NCBI GenBank assembly: GCA_963931865.1
Contig: OZ007505.1
Coordinates: forward strand, 1,225,289 to 1,289,288
Source of the DNA: Axinella damicornis
Taxonomy: Eukaryota; Porifera; Demospongiae; Axinellida; Axinellidae
Direction: 5' to 3'
Length of the DNA: 64,000 bases
The notes below the pieces were generated by a model, which saw only the letters and a program-made list of their open reading frames with translations, was not told where the DNA came from and ran no database searches. Positions 22,336 through 33,400 of the stretch are shown here, one piece after another. Each line of letters begins with the position of its first letter. The stretch's first letter is position 1. Both the position numbers and the translations under genes were made by a program.

Positions 22336-25300
22336 TTAGGTAACACGGGACTCCTTGCTGTCCACAATGGTCAGTGTCTGTGGTCTTCCCCTGAACTCCA
22401 GTACAACAGAGTCCAGTTCCCATCTCCCATACTGGAACGTGGCCTTTGTCCTCAGCTGCCCAGCAGCCTTGGAACCAGACACAGGGATCAGGAGCTGGAG
22501 GGAGGAGGAGTCAAACTTGATGATCCGATTCCATACTAGTTCACTGTCCTAACTGCAAAGAATGAAGAGAGGGGGTAGTAGCAGACTGTTGCAGGAAACT
22601 AGAGGGTGGAGAGGGTTGGAGGAGGGGGTTTATATGCATGAGATGAAATTATGAGGGGGATATCCGATCATTATCTATGTTGCTACGAGGGGCAACCACA
22701 CTCCTGGTAGCCGTGTTGCAACCGGTTGCAACTAGCTGGTCACACAAGCTAAGTAACTAATGCACATGTCACGTGAGTACCACGATCGCCTGAGCTGAGT
22801 CAGCAATGGCGTCTAAAGAGTTTATTACAGCACTAACAACTTCGCCAGTGCGGTGAGTTTCGACAAGTAAGTGTCAGTGAACGACAGCAATCACGGCTTT
22901 GTGGTCAGAATCTGCATGGGGCCTTCATAAGACTATACTGGCAACCAACCTCGAAGAGAGCGATTGAGCAATGGCGGCTGACGGCACGACAAAAGTGCTT
23001 GTATCTCCACCACCAAGGTGAGTTTCAGCACAATATGTTTGTGTCACTGCATGATAGCAATCACGACAGTGTAGTCAGAATCTTTGTAGGCCATTCCTTA
23101 TTTACATTACATTACGCGGCACAATTTTTCCCCTACCAGGAGTGTAATTAGAGAATCCCAGGCTTCTGTCAACAGTTGCTTCTTTATTGCTGGCCTGAAC
23201 AAACATACTAGTTAGTGTCCTGACTTGAAATCACTTTGATTGCTTTGTCTCTACCTATAGGAAGCACAGACACAGACACAATATTGGGTAGGGGATATCC
23301 ACCATAATATCGTTTGATGTGGCAATTGGTACATAGCGATAAAACCATAGAGTCGGTAGACTCTATATGTAGGGATACAACGGACACACAATATAAGCTA
23401 ATATCTTTCAAAATCTCTCCAAATCTCAAAAACGGGCGGAAAATAAGCCTTTATGACAACTTACTATTCCTCTTCGAGTGTTTTCCTGGCCAAGAAGACT
23501 CCCAGTGTCGTGAAAAACCATCGCGAAAGTACCGCACCAAAAAGTCTATGGACATGGATATTGGTCCGGCAGGAAGTACATATAGATACCGGAAACACAT
23601 AAGCATTGAGAACCGGCCCTTGCCCTAATATACCCTAATCCATCGCCCAACTTCTGCTAGACCAATAACCACTTCAAATTATTATAATTGTAGGGCTCAG
23701 AGCCAGTGGGCTAACCCACACATAAACACTGGAACTTGAATATGGTTGCATATCTCATTGGCATGCATGGCGCTGCAAACCTACGTGTGCATGTTCCGTG
23801 GTCACTCTGTTCTCTGTGTCGCCTAGCTTCACTGTCTGGAACCTCAGAGGCTCCCCCAGCAGGTTGCAGGCGTGTCGGTTGTCCTTTAGCGCCTTCACTG
23901 CATCTCTGTAGTAAGCGCTGAATGCCAGGTTTCCTGCGGGGGGCGTGTGCATGCATTCCTAGATCGTGAATAACTATTGTCGCGTTTGTCTCACATTTCT
24001 TCACGGCATATCCCCGACTCCGAGTCCCGGCTACAAGACTTAAGATTCTTACAGGGATGGCAAGGAGAAGAGTAGCTCGAAATGGTGTGTTGATATAGCT
24101 ATAGTTGGTAGCCACAGGCACTACTTTTTCTACTACACTTGCCCCACCCACTTTATGTGTAAGACCACTAGCACTCAGGTAGACCAGCCGCGCCACCACT
24201 GGCTGATGAGACGTTCCTGTTGAAATCTATCTACTTCTGCTGTACACAAATATAGGTATGAAACATGCAAAAGAAAATACAGCAGGCCTCTCTTCCAAAG
24301 AGCAGGAACGAATTTTGGATGCACATCATCCAGAGATTCAAGCCTGTCTGGATCTTGATGAAATATTCCCTCATCTCAATCAGCATCACTTACTGACAAA
24401 TGCTGAGAAGCAAGAGCTACGGAACCCAATGGACACAACAAATCGAAAGATCAGCAAGCTATTGATGTGGATACCACGGAAGGGACCCGATGCTCTGCAT
24501 AACTTCATCACTTGCTTGAGACAATCTGCGGATGGTACTGGACATGCAGGGCTGGCAGACAAGCTTGAGAAAGAGGAAAGAAAAAGATGGCAACGCAAAA
24601 CTAAGAGAGGTATATACACATTACACTATCTCTTGTGTTACCGTAGGCCATGCTTACCAGGGTTTTATCATGAATGCACAAAGTAACTCACACTGCCCTA
24701 TAGGTTGTGCATAAAAGTTGCTCATCAGGGGTGGAGCCAAGGAAATTTATAAGGGGGGCTATTCTGCGAATATGGTAGAGTAGACTTCGAAGCCAGTTTG
24801 ACGCTGGAGGCGCATTGCACGTCTTCATACTCAGAACCTGTGAAGCACTTGAGAACTTCTACACCTCAGCATTAGCTGCACTGTGGTGATGATTTACACA
24901 ATCATAGTAAACTACATGTAGGGGCATGCCCATAGCTAGGTGTGTCAGCCAGTGGAGCCCACCCCCTCCCTCCCCTCGATCCACCCCTGTATGGTCTCAT
25001 GGTAATACCTTGGGCTTCATTGGCTGTAAGGACTAGTGCTGCTGTTGTCATGGTTATTGCAACAGCACTATAATTATGTTGATAGCATATCAGTACGCCA
25101 GACATCCTGGTAAGTGTTACCTTGAAAGACAGAGGAGAACATTATGAGTGATCAGTCTTAGAAGCTTGTTCCTACCTCCACATTGAGTTGCTGGAGATAG
25201 GACAGTGCTAATTGGATGAGGCTAAGCACGTTTCTCACAGCTATACCATCAGACCAGGCTGTCTATTGCTCCAATGCAGGTATATCCAGGATAGCCTGGA

Positions 25301-28300
25301 ACCCATGGTTATGGACACTTCTCACAGCCACAGTGGTTTGTACAATTTTCCTTGGTAAGTCTGACTTAACATACTGGTTCAACCTTGATCACTCCAAAAC
25401 GTTACCATACCCTATAACGAATTTTGTCGGTCGCACTGCTGAAATGGAGGATCTAAATCACCTTATGGATGCCAACAACCAAGATATTCGTATAGTCAGC
25501 ATTGTTGGATCGCCAGGATTTGGAAAGAGCACTCTGGCCATTCAGGCTGGACATAGCCTAGTGCAACAAGGGTTTATTGCTGCATACGTAAACATGATCG
25601 AGGTTTCATCTGTGCAGGCTCTACCTGAAAAGATCCTCGACAGTGCTGAGATTAAAACAAAAAAACCAACTACTGACAGGCTTCTGAAATGGGCAAAAGA
25701 TTTATCATATCCAACAGTGATGATTTTTGATAACTGCGATGATATACTTCACAGGCAAAAGAATGAGCTACAGGAATTAACAAAAAAACTTCTCCAATCG
25801 TCTTCAAAGCTCAAACTCTTAATGACCAGCAGGCAAAGAACAATGCAACTTGCTCAGTTTCGTTTGTTCCCCTTGCACGAACTTTCAAGAGAAGCTTCAT
25901 GTACCCTACTGCAGAGAGTAGTGAAGGACCTTGATCAATCAGTTTGCGAAACCATAACAAATCTGACGGGCAATGTGCCCCTAGCATTACGAGTAGTCGG
26001 GTCCATTTTGAGCCTACCTGATCCACCCACTCCTATGACACTAGTCAATGACCTCAAGGATCATCTTATGGCAACTCTCAGTCCTGAAGAGCTTCCAGAC
26101 AATGACCGAGTAAACATTTCCATCAGTCTGTCTTACCAGTACTTGAGCCGGCAGGCACAGAAGATCGGCAGATACCTTGCAAACTTCCCGGGATCGTTTG
26201 ATAGGAAAGCAGCATGTGAAATTTTGCTTTACATTCAGTATCATAACCATGACACTGGTTGTGATAAATTTATGGATGTGCACTTAAAAATGTTAGTTCA
26301 ACGATCTTTGCTCGAGCACAATCGCCGCTCAAATCGCTACCAGTTCCATTGCCTTATTAGGGAATTCTTCATAGGTGTTCAGAAGTCTATTGGAGAAAAA
26401 GGTGTCAGAGAGGAAAAGAGGTTTGCTATTAGTTTCCAGTGGTACTACAGCAACGTCCTGCAGTCACTGGTTCATCAATTCTCTGATGACTATGCTGATA
26501 CCCTCCACACACTTGACTCTGAGAGACACAACATCGAAAAGCTGTTTCTGAACTTCAACTTCATTGCCACCACCAATCATCACACAGTTGCCCTAGCTAC
26601 AGCAACAGCAGTGGAGGTTGCACTTGGTGCAAGATTACTTCACTACAGATTTAGTGCAGAAGAACTAACAGTACCCATCTCAGAAATTGTTACCTATCTT
26701 AAATACAACTTGAGAGCCATTTCCGGGAGAATTACTTGTCAGGATTACATGGAAGTGTACGTAAACTTGCTTACTTCCTTGGCAGATTTCGAATCTGGAA
26801 CTGAAAAAGCTTTGAAAAGACTTGAAGAACAACAAAGTTGGATTGAAAGCCTAGATTTGTATATCCCTGCTGGTAGGAATAGGGCTGCATTATCATACAC
26901 AAAGTTCTACTCAATACTGGCAGATTACTATGCCACTCTTGGTAAGTACAACGCTGCAAGTAAATGTCACGTGATGATTCTCAAAAAAAAGAAAGCATTA
27001 AGTGACTGTCATCCAGGATCTTGTGACTACTATCACATTGGAATTGCATATTATCACCTTGGAAACTACCAGCAAAGTATATACTTCCTCGAGTTAATGG
27101 TTAAGGAAACTCATTTAAATCTATTCTCAACAGCTGCTGTTCTGATCACCCTCCAAAAAGCCTACGAGTCATTAAATGGTGTTGACAGTGCTAATGAAGC
27201 CACCAAGAAAATGCTTGCTCTGGTTCCTGAGTTGACAAATGCTGAATACGGTATTCTCATTAAGCATGAAAACACCATATTAGGCATCATCGACTTGTTT
27301 GTGAAGATTGGGAAAATTGATGAGGCTTATGTTCTAAAGGAAAAGCTATGGATGGCTAAGAAGGAAGTAGGTCATGATGTAACTTTTGAAGGCATAAATA
27401 TTGCTAAATTCTTGTTCAGCAATAAGAAATTCGTAAAAGCTGCTGAAATTGGTAAATTTGTATTGAAAGATCTCCAACAACTTTCTGCAAAGACCGAGAA
27501 AGCCTTCACTGACAGTAAACTTCGCCTACTTCAACTAATTGGTATGGCTGAGTATTACAATGGGAACAGTTCCGAGAGTGTGGAGTACTTGGGACAGTTG
27601 GTTGAAATGGTTTGTGAAAACTATACATCAGCAACTACAGAAGAATTTGCAGATGCCCATGTTGCATGTATCTTTACAACTATTCAAGGTCAACCAATAC
27701 TGGGATGTGTGAAGATCATTGCTATTGATATCAAGAACCTCATCCACGTTTGGTATAAGTTCCTCAACTGGATCCCAGTAGGAGTTGTGGACTGGAATAT
27801 AGAAAAGCATATAACTAAAGAACAAGAGGAAACACTGAGAACAGATGAAGCACTGAGAACAGATGAAACTGTAGTGCAAAATCTACGCCCTGCAGTATAT
27901 TCCAAATCGTTAATATCTCGTGATCAGGATGACATCTATGGGCTAACTGTTTACACCGTTTCAAAAGTGTTTCAGAAGTTAGTAGCTGATCTGTTTCAGA
28001 AGTTTGTAGCTGATCTGTTTCAGACGTTTGTAGCTGATCTACTTGTTGCTATCTTTGCAGTTTGTAAATCCATGCTAAATGCACTCCTGGAGTTTGTCTA
28101 TGTAAGGTATGCAGTTAACATTGCGTGGATCCTTTTCAAGACATATATATTTATACTATTCACATGTGTTTTAATACTATTCACATGTGTTTTAATAATG
28201 TGCTGTTTGGTGTGTCCAGGTGTACCTATACAGATTGTATTTCATGTGTGTAAAAAATTTTTTGGTTGGCTTGTACGGAAGTAATTGTATGTTTTTGGCC

Positions 28301-30242
28301 ATTATACCTACTTAATTTCACGATTATAAACTTGCTTGTCTGATATCAGAATGAGTGCAGTCATGATCCTTAGAAGCGCATTATATACAACATGGAGTTA
28401 CAGATACTAGTACACACTCCCATGCATTTCCACAATGAGGACACTTGCATGAGTATGCTGAATGTATCCATGCAGGTGCTATTTGTAAGACTAACTGAGA
28501 GCTATGTGACAGCTAGTCAACAGCATTTAGTAACGAATGTAAGGAGATTTAGGGATAGCAGAAAGGCAAAAAGCGGGAGATATAAGGTCGGGATGATGGC
28601 ATAAAACAGTTCAGTATACAACCCTACCCTACAGATCTTTTACATAAAACATGTATAATCATGGATAATAGAGCACGGGGAACTGGATTGGAAACGCGCG
28701 TTTACGGGATTGAAAAGCGGGTTTCGCTCAAGTTTGCCCTTCTGGTGCCACACAGAAACCGTTCTGAGGCTTACCTTTCGTATCGTTCGATCGGTCTTGA
28801 ACTGGTGTATGCCCAAAGCGGCAAATTTCACTCCTGACTGTCCTGAGTAACGACTGGTAAGTGCAACAGTACACGGGTATCACAATTTCAGGGATATATC
28901 CGTTTTTTGAGGCAGCCCAAGCATGCTTTTATCTACGACTCAGGAGCAATACTTACCGCTTTGGGCATACACCGGTTGAAGGCCAATCCGACGGTACAAG
29001 AGGTGAGCCTCAGAACAGTCCCTGTGCGGCAGCAGAGGTACAACAAAAAACCAGCGACATTCGTGTCGACATTCCATACATTAACAATAGGGCGGGGCGC
29101 GCGTTTCCAATCCAGTTCCTTGCTCTATTATCCATGGAATAATGAACTGCATGACTCGTTCCCAGACCCTCAATACGCGCGGAAGGAGAGGGTCTGGGCA
29201 CGAGACTATGTAATACCTAGCCTCATTTGTTTTCTGTTCTTCGGTTTGTGTTGACAATAATACACGTAAGCAGAAGAGTGGCGAAAAATAGGGAAAGCAT
29301 CACCTGAATGATGTTAGGTGCATGGATGTAGGGGGGTGACGTCCAACCCCAAATAAGTTTAAATGATCGAACTAAGTTCGAACTAAGTTATGTAGAGCGT
29401 CCAGAGACTTGGCTAGCTGCAGAGTGTTTGAACCTAGCTGACAGGACGGTGAACCGAGCAGGACCTGCTGAAACAACTATGGGCCCTCCCCCCCACGTCC
29501 ACCTCGCATCCGTCACTCATGTGATTAATGATACCAGGCCTTCCCCGATTTTCACCACTCTTCTGCTTGAGTGTCAAAGCAAACCAAAGAAAAAACTAGT
29601 CTCGGAACCAGACCCTTCGTGCGGGGGAGGAGGAAAGGGTCTGGGCACGTGCCAACATTCGAGTTGTCCTCACGGAATGTAATTATGCTAGGGTAATTAG
29701 CGATCAACTGCGATACCACGCGTACGAACACAGTCGACCTGCTCGTTGCTCTGCTCGACTTTTGTCAGACACTCGCGGGTACCGCAGTACGGCACAGCGA
29801 TTTGCCGTGTCTAGTCACTGGCGACACTGAAAGTCTGCAGAAAAATCGTATCCCTGACCTCATTCGCAATCAACGCTTCTGATTCGTTAGGTCAACATTC
29901 CGACCTGGGGACAACTCGAATGTAAGATGGTGCCCAGACCCTTTCCTCCTCCCCCGCACGAAGGGTCTGGTTCCGAGACTAAGAAGAAACGTTCGGAGGC
30001 AATTGTGAGACAGGGTAGCTATTACACAGCCTCATTCCCAGGCTTATGATAAAATGCAGTATAAAATTGAAGTGGTTCGTGTCTCATAATAAAATACAGG
30101 GCAGCTACCTTACATCATTATAACTGGTACGTGGTGTCTTACGCTGAATTAGGTAGTACAAAACTGAGCACCCAGAGACGGACAGGACAGCTCCATAAAT
30201 AGCCGCCTTCTTCAAGGATTCGTAAGAGATCCTGTGCAGCAT
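22336..30242 (-). CDS. COA1: Cytochrome c oxidase assembly factor 1
   Basis: The predicted 153-aa protein joins 30242..30143, 23933..23785 and 22548..22336 on the minus strand, phases 1 and 0; human COA1 is about 146 aa. COA1 is a mitochondrial inner-membrane protein acting in early complex IV (and complex I) assembly. Exon 1 encodes one membrane helix ending VLYYLIQ, the phrase I recall from human COA1. Exon 2 continues R-NLAFSAYYRDAVKALKDN then GEPLRFQTVKL. Exon 3 holds the diagnostic LLIPVSGSKAAGQL and GRWELDSVVLEF. The exon 1 donor (CAGC|GTAAGAC) is strong. Intron 1 is 6.2 kb and contains gene B entire on the other strand. Intron 2 carries the 0.5-kb repeat. COA1 starts 174 bp from ATG9. 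Confidence 0.88.
22686..23150 (+). mobile_element. ~0.5-kb repeat with ACTCCTGGTA termini, copy 2 (in COA1 intron 2)
   Basis: Ends are CACACTCCTGGTAG (about 22698) and CTACCAGGAGTGTAA (about 23133-23147). Two modules each start AGCAATGGCG (ATG at 22806 and 22971) and reach a GGTGAGTTTC donor after exactly 47 nt (donors at 22853 and 23018). The downstream words CAGTGAACGACAGCAATCACGG and CACTGCATGATAGCAATCACG are also shared with copy 1. Confidence 0.78.
24258..28284 (+). CDS. CARD - TM - NB-ARC - TPR STAND protein, gene B
   Basis: Paralogue of gene A, joining 24258..24609 and 25280..28284 (phase 1), 1118 aa if ATG 24258 is the start. By analogy with gene A a short upstream exon may join at acceptor ATATAG|GT (24255/24256); a weak candidate is 24057-24084. 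CARD ~21-107 (LDLDEIFPHLNQHHLLT, IPRKGPDALHNFITCL); hydrophobic segment ~127-142 (WLWTLLTATVVCTIFLG); P-loop GSPGFGKST (194-202); Walker B VMIFDNCD (264-271); LMTSR (298-302); GNVPLAL (348-354); MHD-like FHCLIREFF (473-481); TPR-like helices in the C-terminal half (DYYHIGIAYYHLGNYQQSI). The tail is hydrophobic and built on in-frame micro-repeats (FQKFVADL, ILFTCVL). The gene lies entirely within COA1 intron 1 in antisense. Motifs are intact, so it is probably functional. Confidence 0.85.
28658..29145. mobile_element. ~490-bp palindromic element in COA1 intron 1
   Basis: Outer arms GATAATAGAGCACGGGGAAC with TGGATTGGAAACGCGCG (28663-28700) are mirrored by GCGCGCGTTTCCAATCCAG with TTCCTTGCTCTATTATCC (29095-29137). 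Further inside, GAACTGGTGTATGCCCAAAG and CTTTGGGCATACACCGGTT pair, with looser GAGGCTTACC/GGTGAGCCTC pairs between. It is a foldback-like element with no transposase. Confidence 0.8.
29152..29208. repeat. Hairpin-family copy (CCCAGACCCTC type)
   Basis: ACTCGTTCCCAGACCCTC and GAGGGTCTGGGCACGAGACTA pair around AATACGCGCGGAAG. Same subgroup as 11735-11787 and the satellite. Confidence 0.8.
29597..29981. mobile_element. 385-bp inverted-repeat element, copy 1
   Basis: The left arm (29597-29670: TAGTCTCGGAACCAGACCC, CGTGCGGGGGAGGAGGAAAG, then CATTCGAGTTGTCC) is mirrored by the right arm (29907-29981). The interior (GGGTAATTAGCGATCAACT, CACTGGCGACACTGAAA, TCATTCGCAATCAACGC) recurs at 48590-49155, so both are copies of one family. 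Confidence 0.75.
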
Positions 30243-30416
30243 TGACCAATTCCACCTTGCATAAGCCACAGGGTTAAAGCTGAAATAGATCACGTCATCG
30301 CATCAAATCACGCTATGACGTCATTATGCAAACGGTACAACGACGTGCTCTAGCTCTCGACTCACTCACTTTTGTCTACCCTAAGCGTATGGATATCTAA
30401 TGTCTAGGACCTAGCT
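30243..30416. promoter_or_regulatory. Bidirectional promoter COA1 / ATG9
   Basis: The two start codons are 174 bp apart and diverge. A perfect CRE palindrome TGACGTCA lies at 30316-30323, with two further CACG/CGTC-containing words on its left. No TATA box is obvious. Sharing of control is inferred from spacing. Confidence 0.55.
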
Positions 30417-33400
30417 ATGCCGTTAAAAAATGTTCACTACCAGCGCCTGGAGACGGAGGACTCGGATGGGGAGGAGGACGAGGCGCCCCCAACTCATGTG
30501 AAGCTTCACAGCTCGCACAATGTCAAGGGTGAGAAGGGTGGTTTGTTACTAAACCACAACCAGCTGGGGTGTGGGTGAATGGATTGGAGAATTGCGTTTC
30601 ATGACAGTTGGTGAAAGAGTGTAGGCCACTGTAGGGTGGTTTGTTAACCACCAGCAGCTGGTGTGTATGTGCGGGGGGAAATTATGGATTCGAGTGTGTT
30701 TGAGAACGATAGCTTTTTGGGGGGTATACATGGTGTGATGTGTGTGTTTGACTCCCTTAATTATAGTACCTTTTTTCCCCCCAGGAAACCGTTGGAACCA
30801 CATTGAAAACCTGGATGACTTCTTTGAAGGGGTGAGTAGTGTGGTGGGAGGGCACTGTTGAGCCAGTGTGAAAAGAGGGGGCCAGTGCTCAGTAGGTGGG
30901 AGGGGAGGCACTGTTGAGCCAGTGTGAAAGAGGGGGTCAGTACTCAGTAGTGTGGTGGGAGGGGAGGCATTGTTGAGCCAGTGTGAAAGAGGGGGTCAGT
31001 ACTCAGTAGTGTGGTGGGAGGGGAGGCACTGTTGAGCCAGTGTGAAAGAGGGGGTCAGTACTCAGTAGTGTGGTGGGAGGGAAGGCACTGTTGGGCCAGT
31101 GTGAAAGAGGGGGTCAGTACTCAGTAGTGTGGTGGGAGGGGAGGCACTGTTGAGCCAGTGTGAAAGAGGGGGCCAGTATTCAGTAGTGTGGTGGGAGGGA
31201 GGCACTGTTGAGCCAGTGTGAAAGAGGGGGTCAGTACTCAGTAGTGTGGTGGGAGGGAGGCACTGTTGAGCCAGTGTGACAGAGGGGGCCAGTACTCAGT
31301 AGTGTGGTGGGAGGGGAGGCACTGTTGAGCCAGTGTGAAAGTGCAAGTGGAGATGGTTTACATAACCACACGTCGGTGATACAGTAGAGGTTGTCCCATG
31401 GGGACACTGAAGGTCTAGCCCTAATCAGGCCTACCTGTAGCCTCGCACCCAGCAGGCCAGACACAGAATGGATGGAAAATTCCTTTCCCTCTGCTCTACT
31501 TCTGGCCTGCGAGACTGGGTCCGAGGCTGTCCCGATGTTGGAGGGTTGAGGGTTAAGTTAGAATGCCTGGATGGGAGTGTTAGTGTCATGAGAGCAATCG
31601 GTACCCTTGTCCCCTGTTGTGCAGGTGTACCAGTACCAGCAGCAGCACGGACTGGCGGCCATCTTGCTCAGTGACGCCCTCGAGCTAGTGTGAGTTGGGT
31701 ACAGTGAAAGTGTGTTGGTTAGCGAGGTGACTGAGAAGCGCATGATGTGAGATCACACAAGTTGGTGACTTGCATCGCGTGACCCTCCACTACGTGTTCA
31801 TGACCTGTGCACTGTTTGTGGATGCATGATTGTTGATGCATCTCAGAAGGTCACATGCGATTTTGAACAGGTAGAGCCAAAAAAAAAAACAAGTAGCTGA
31901 GAAACAGACGGCCTTTGACTTGTATCAGGTGCGAGAGACGTCCCAACAAGATTGTTTGAATTGAGTATCAGGTCTGTAAACGCCTGAGCTACATGAAAAG
32001 CATTTTCAATTTTTTTTTTTGCCAACAGACAGATGCCAAGACATTGCTTAACCCCTGCTGGGCTCTGCACAAGCAATTAACCTCACATCCAATTTACATG
32101 ATGTTCCTCTCCTCCCCCCTCACACACACAGTCAGTTTATGTTCATAGTACTGTTCACAGCATTTATAGTGACATGTCTGCGGTTTGGCAACCTCTGGGC
32201 GGACAAAGTCACCTTTGTGGAAAACAACAATACAGCACAGAGAGACATCATTTTCGGTGACCTTATTGACCCCAGCAGACTCTACAAGTGAGTGTGCACC
32301 TCAACTTTGCACTTTAGTGGATGGTCGAGGTTCACTGTATGAGGTTTAATCCAAGTTAATGAATGATGGTGGATGTCTGGGGCGTTGCATGGACGGTTGT
32401 TGACTCGCAGGTGCTGGTAGCGCGTGCGCGCGCCGCATGCTAGGAGACAGTAGGCCCGCCTGCGGTTAAGTGGTGCACGCCGCCCGCCAGGGCACAATAG
32501 CGCACACCGCTGTTGTGAGCGGTCATGCAGTCTCGTTGTAACGAGCCACACCGAGGTAGAGAGCAGTTTCAGCCAGTTAACAGGCCAGGCATTTCAGTAA
32601 TTTATGTGCAGTACTAAGTGGAGATGGTCACCTAATTTATCTGCAGACTGCAGTGTGCCATTAGCTAATGGTGTGAGCATGTGGAGGCATAGTCTCGTTC
32701 CCAGACCCTCAGTGTGTGTCTGAGGGGTCTGGGGCATGAGACTACTGCCCAGACCCTCAGTGTGTGTCTGAGGGGTCTGGGGCATGAGACTACTGCCCAG
32801 ACCCTCAGTGTGTGTCTGAGGGTCTGGGCATGAGACTACTGCCCAGACCCTCAGTGTGTGTCTGAGGGGGCTGGGGCATGAGACTACTTCCCAGACCCTC
32901 AGTGTGTGTCTGAAGGGGCTGGGGCATGAGACTACTGCCCAGACCCTCAGTGTGTGTCTGAGGGGGCTGGGGCATGAGACTACTGCCCAGACCCTCAGTG
33001 TGTGTCTGAGGGGGCTGGGGCGTGAGACTACTGCCCAGACCCTCAGTGTGTGTCTGAGGGGGCTGGGGCGTGAGACTACTGCCCAGACCCTCAGTGTGTG
33101 TCTGAGGGGTCTGGGGCGTGAGACTACTGCCCAGACCCTCAGTGTGTGTCTGAGGGGTCTGGGGCATGAGACTACTGCCCAGACCCTCAGTGTGTGTCTG
33201 AGGGGTCTGGGGCATGAGACTACTGCCCAGACCCTCAGTGTGTGTCTGAGGGGTCTGGGGCATGAGACTACTGCCCAGACCCTCAGTGTGTGTCTGAGGG
33301 GTCTGGGGCATGAGACTACTGCCCAGACCCTCAGTGTGTGTCTGAGGGGTCTGGGGCATGAGACTACTGCCCAGACCCTCAGTGTGTGTCTGAGGGGTCT

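Noticed and set aside
23711..24199. Minus-strand 162-aa ORF as COA1 exon 1
   Set aside because: Its strong-looking donor at 24053 leaves phase 0, while COA1 exon 2 needs phase 1. Exon 30242..30143 fits in phase and matches the COA1 membrane helix (YYLIQ).
28860..29254. ORFs of 93-115 aa near 28.9 kb
   Set aside because: They lie inside the 490-bp palindromic element and share no motif with known proteins.
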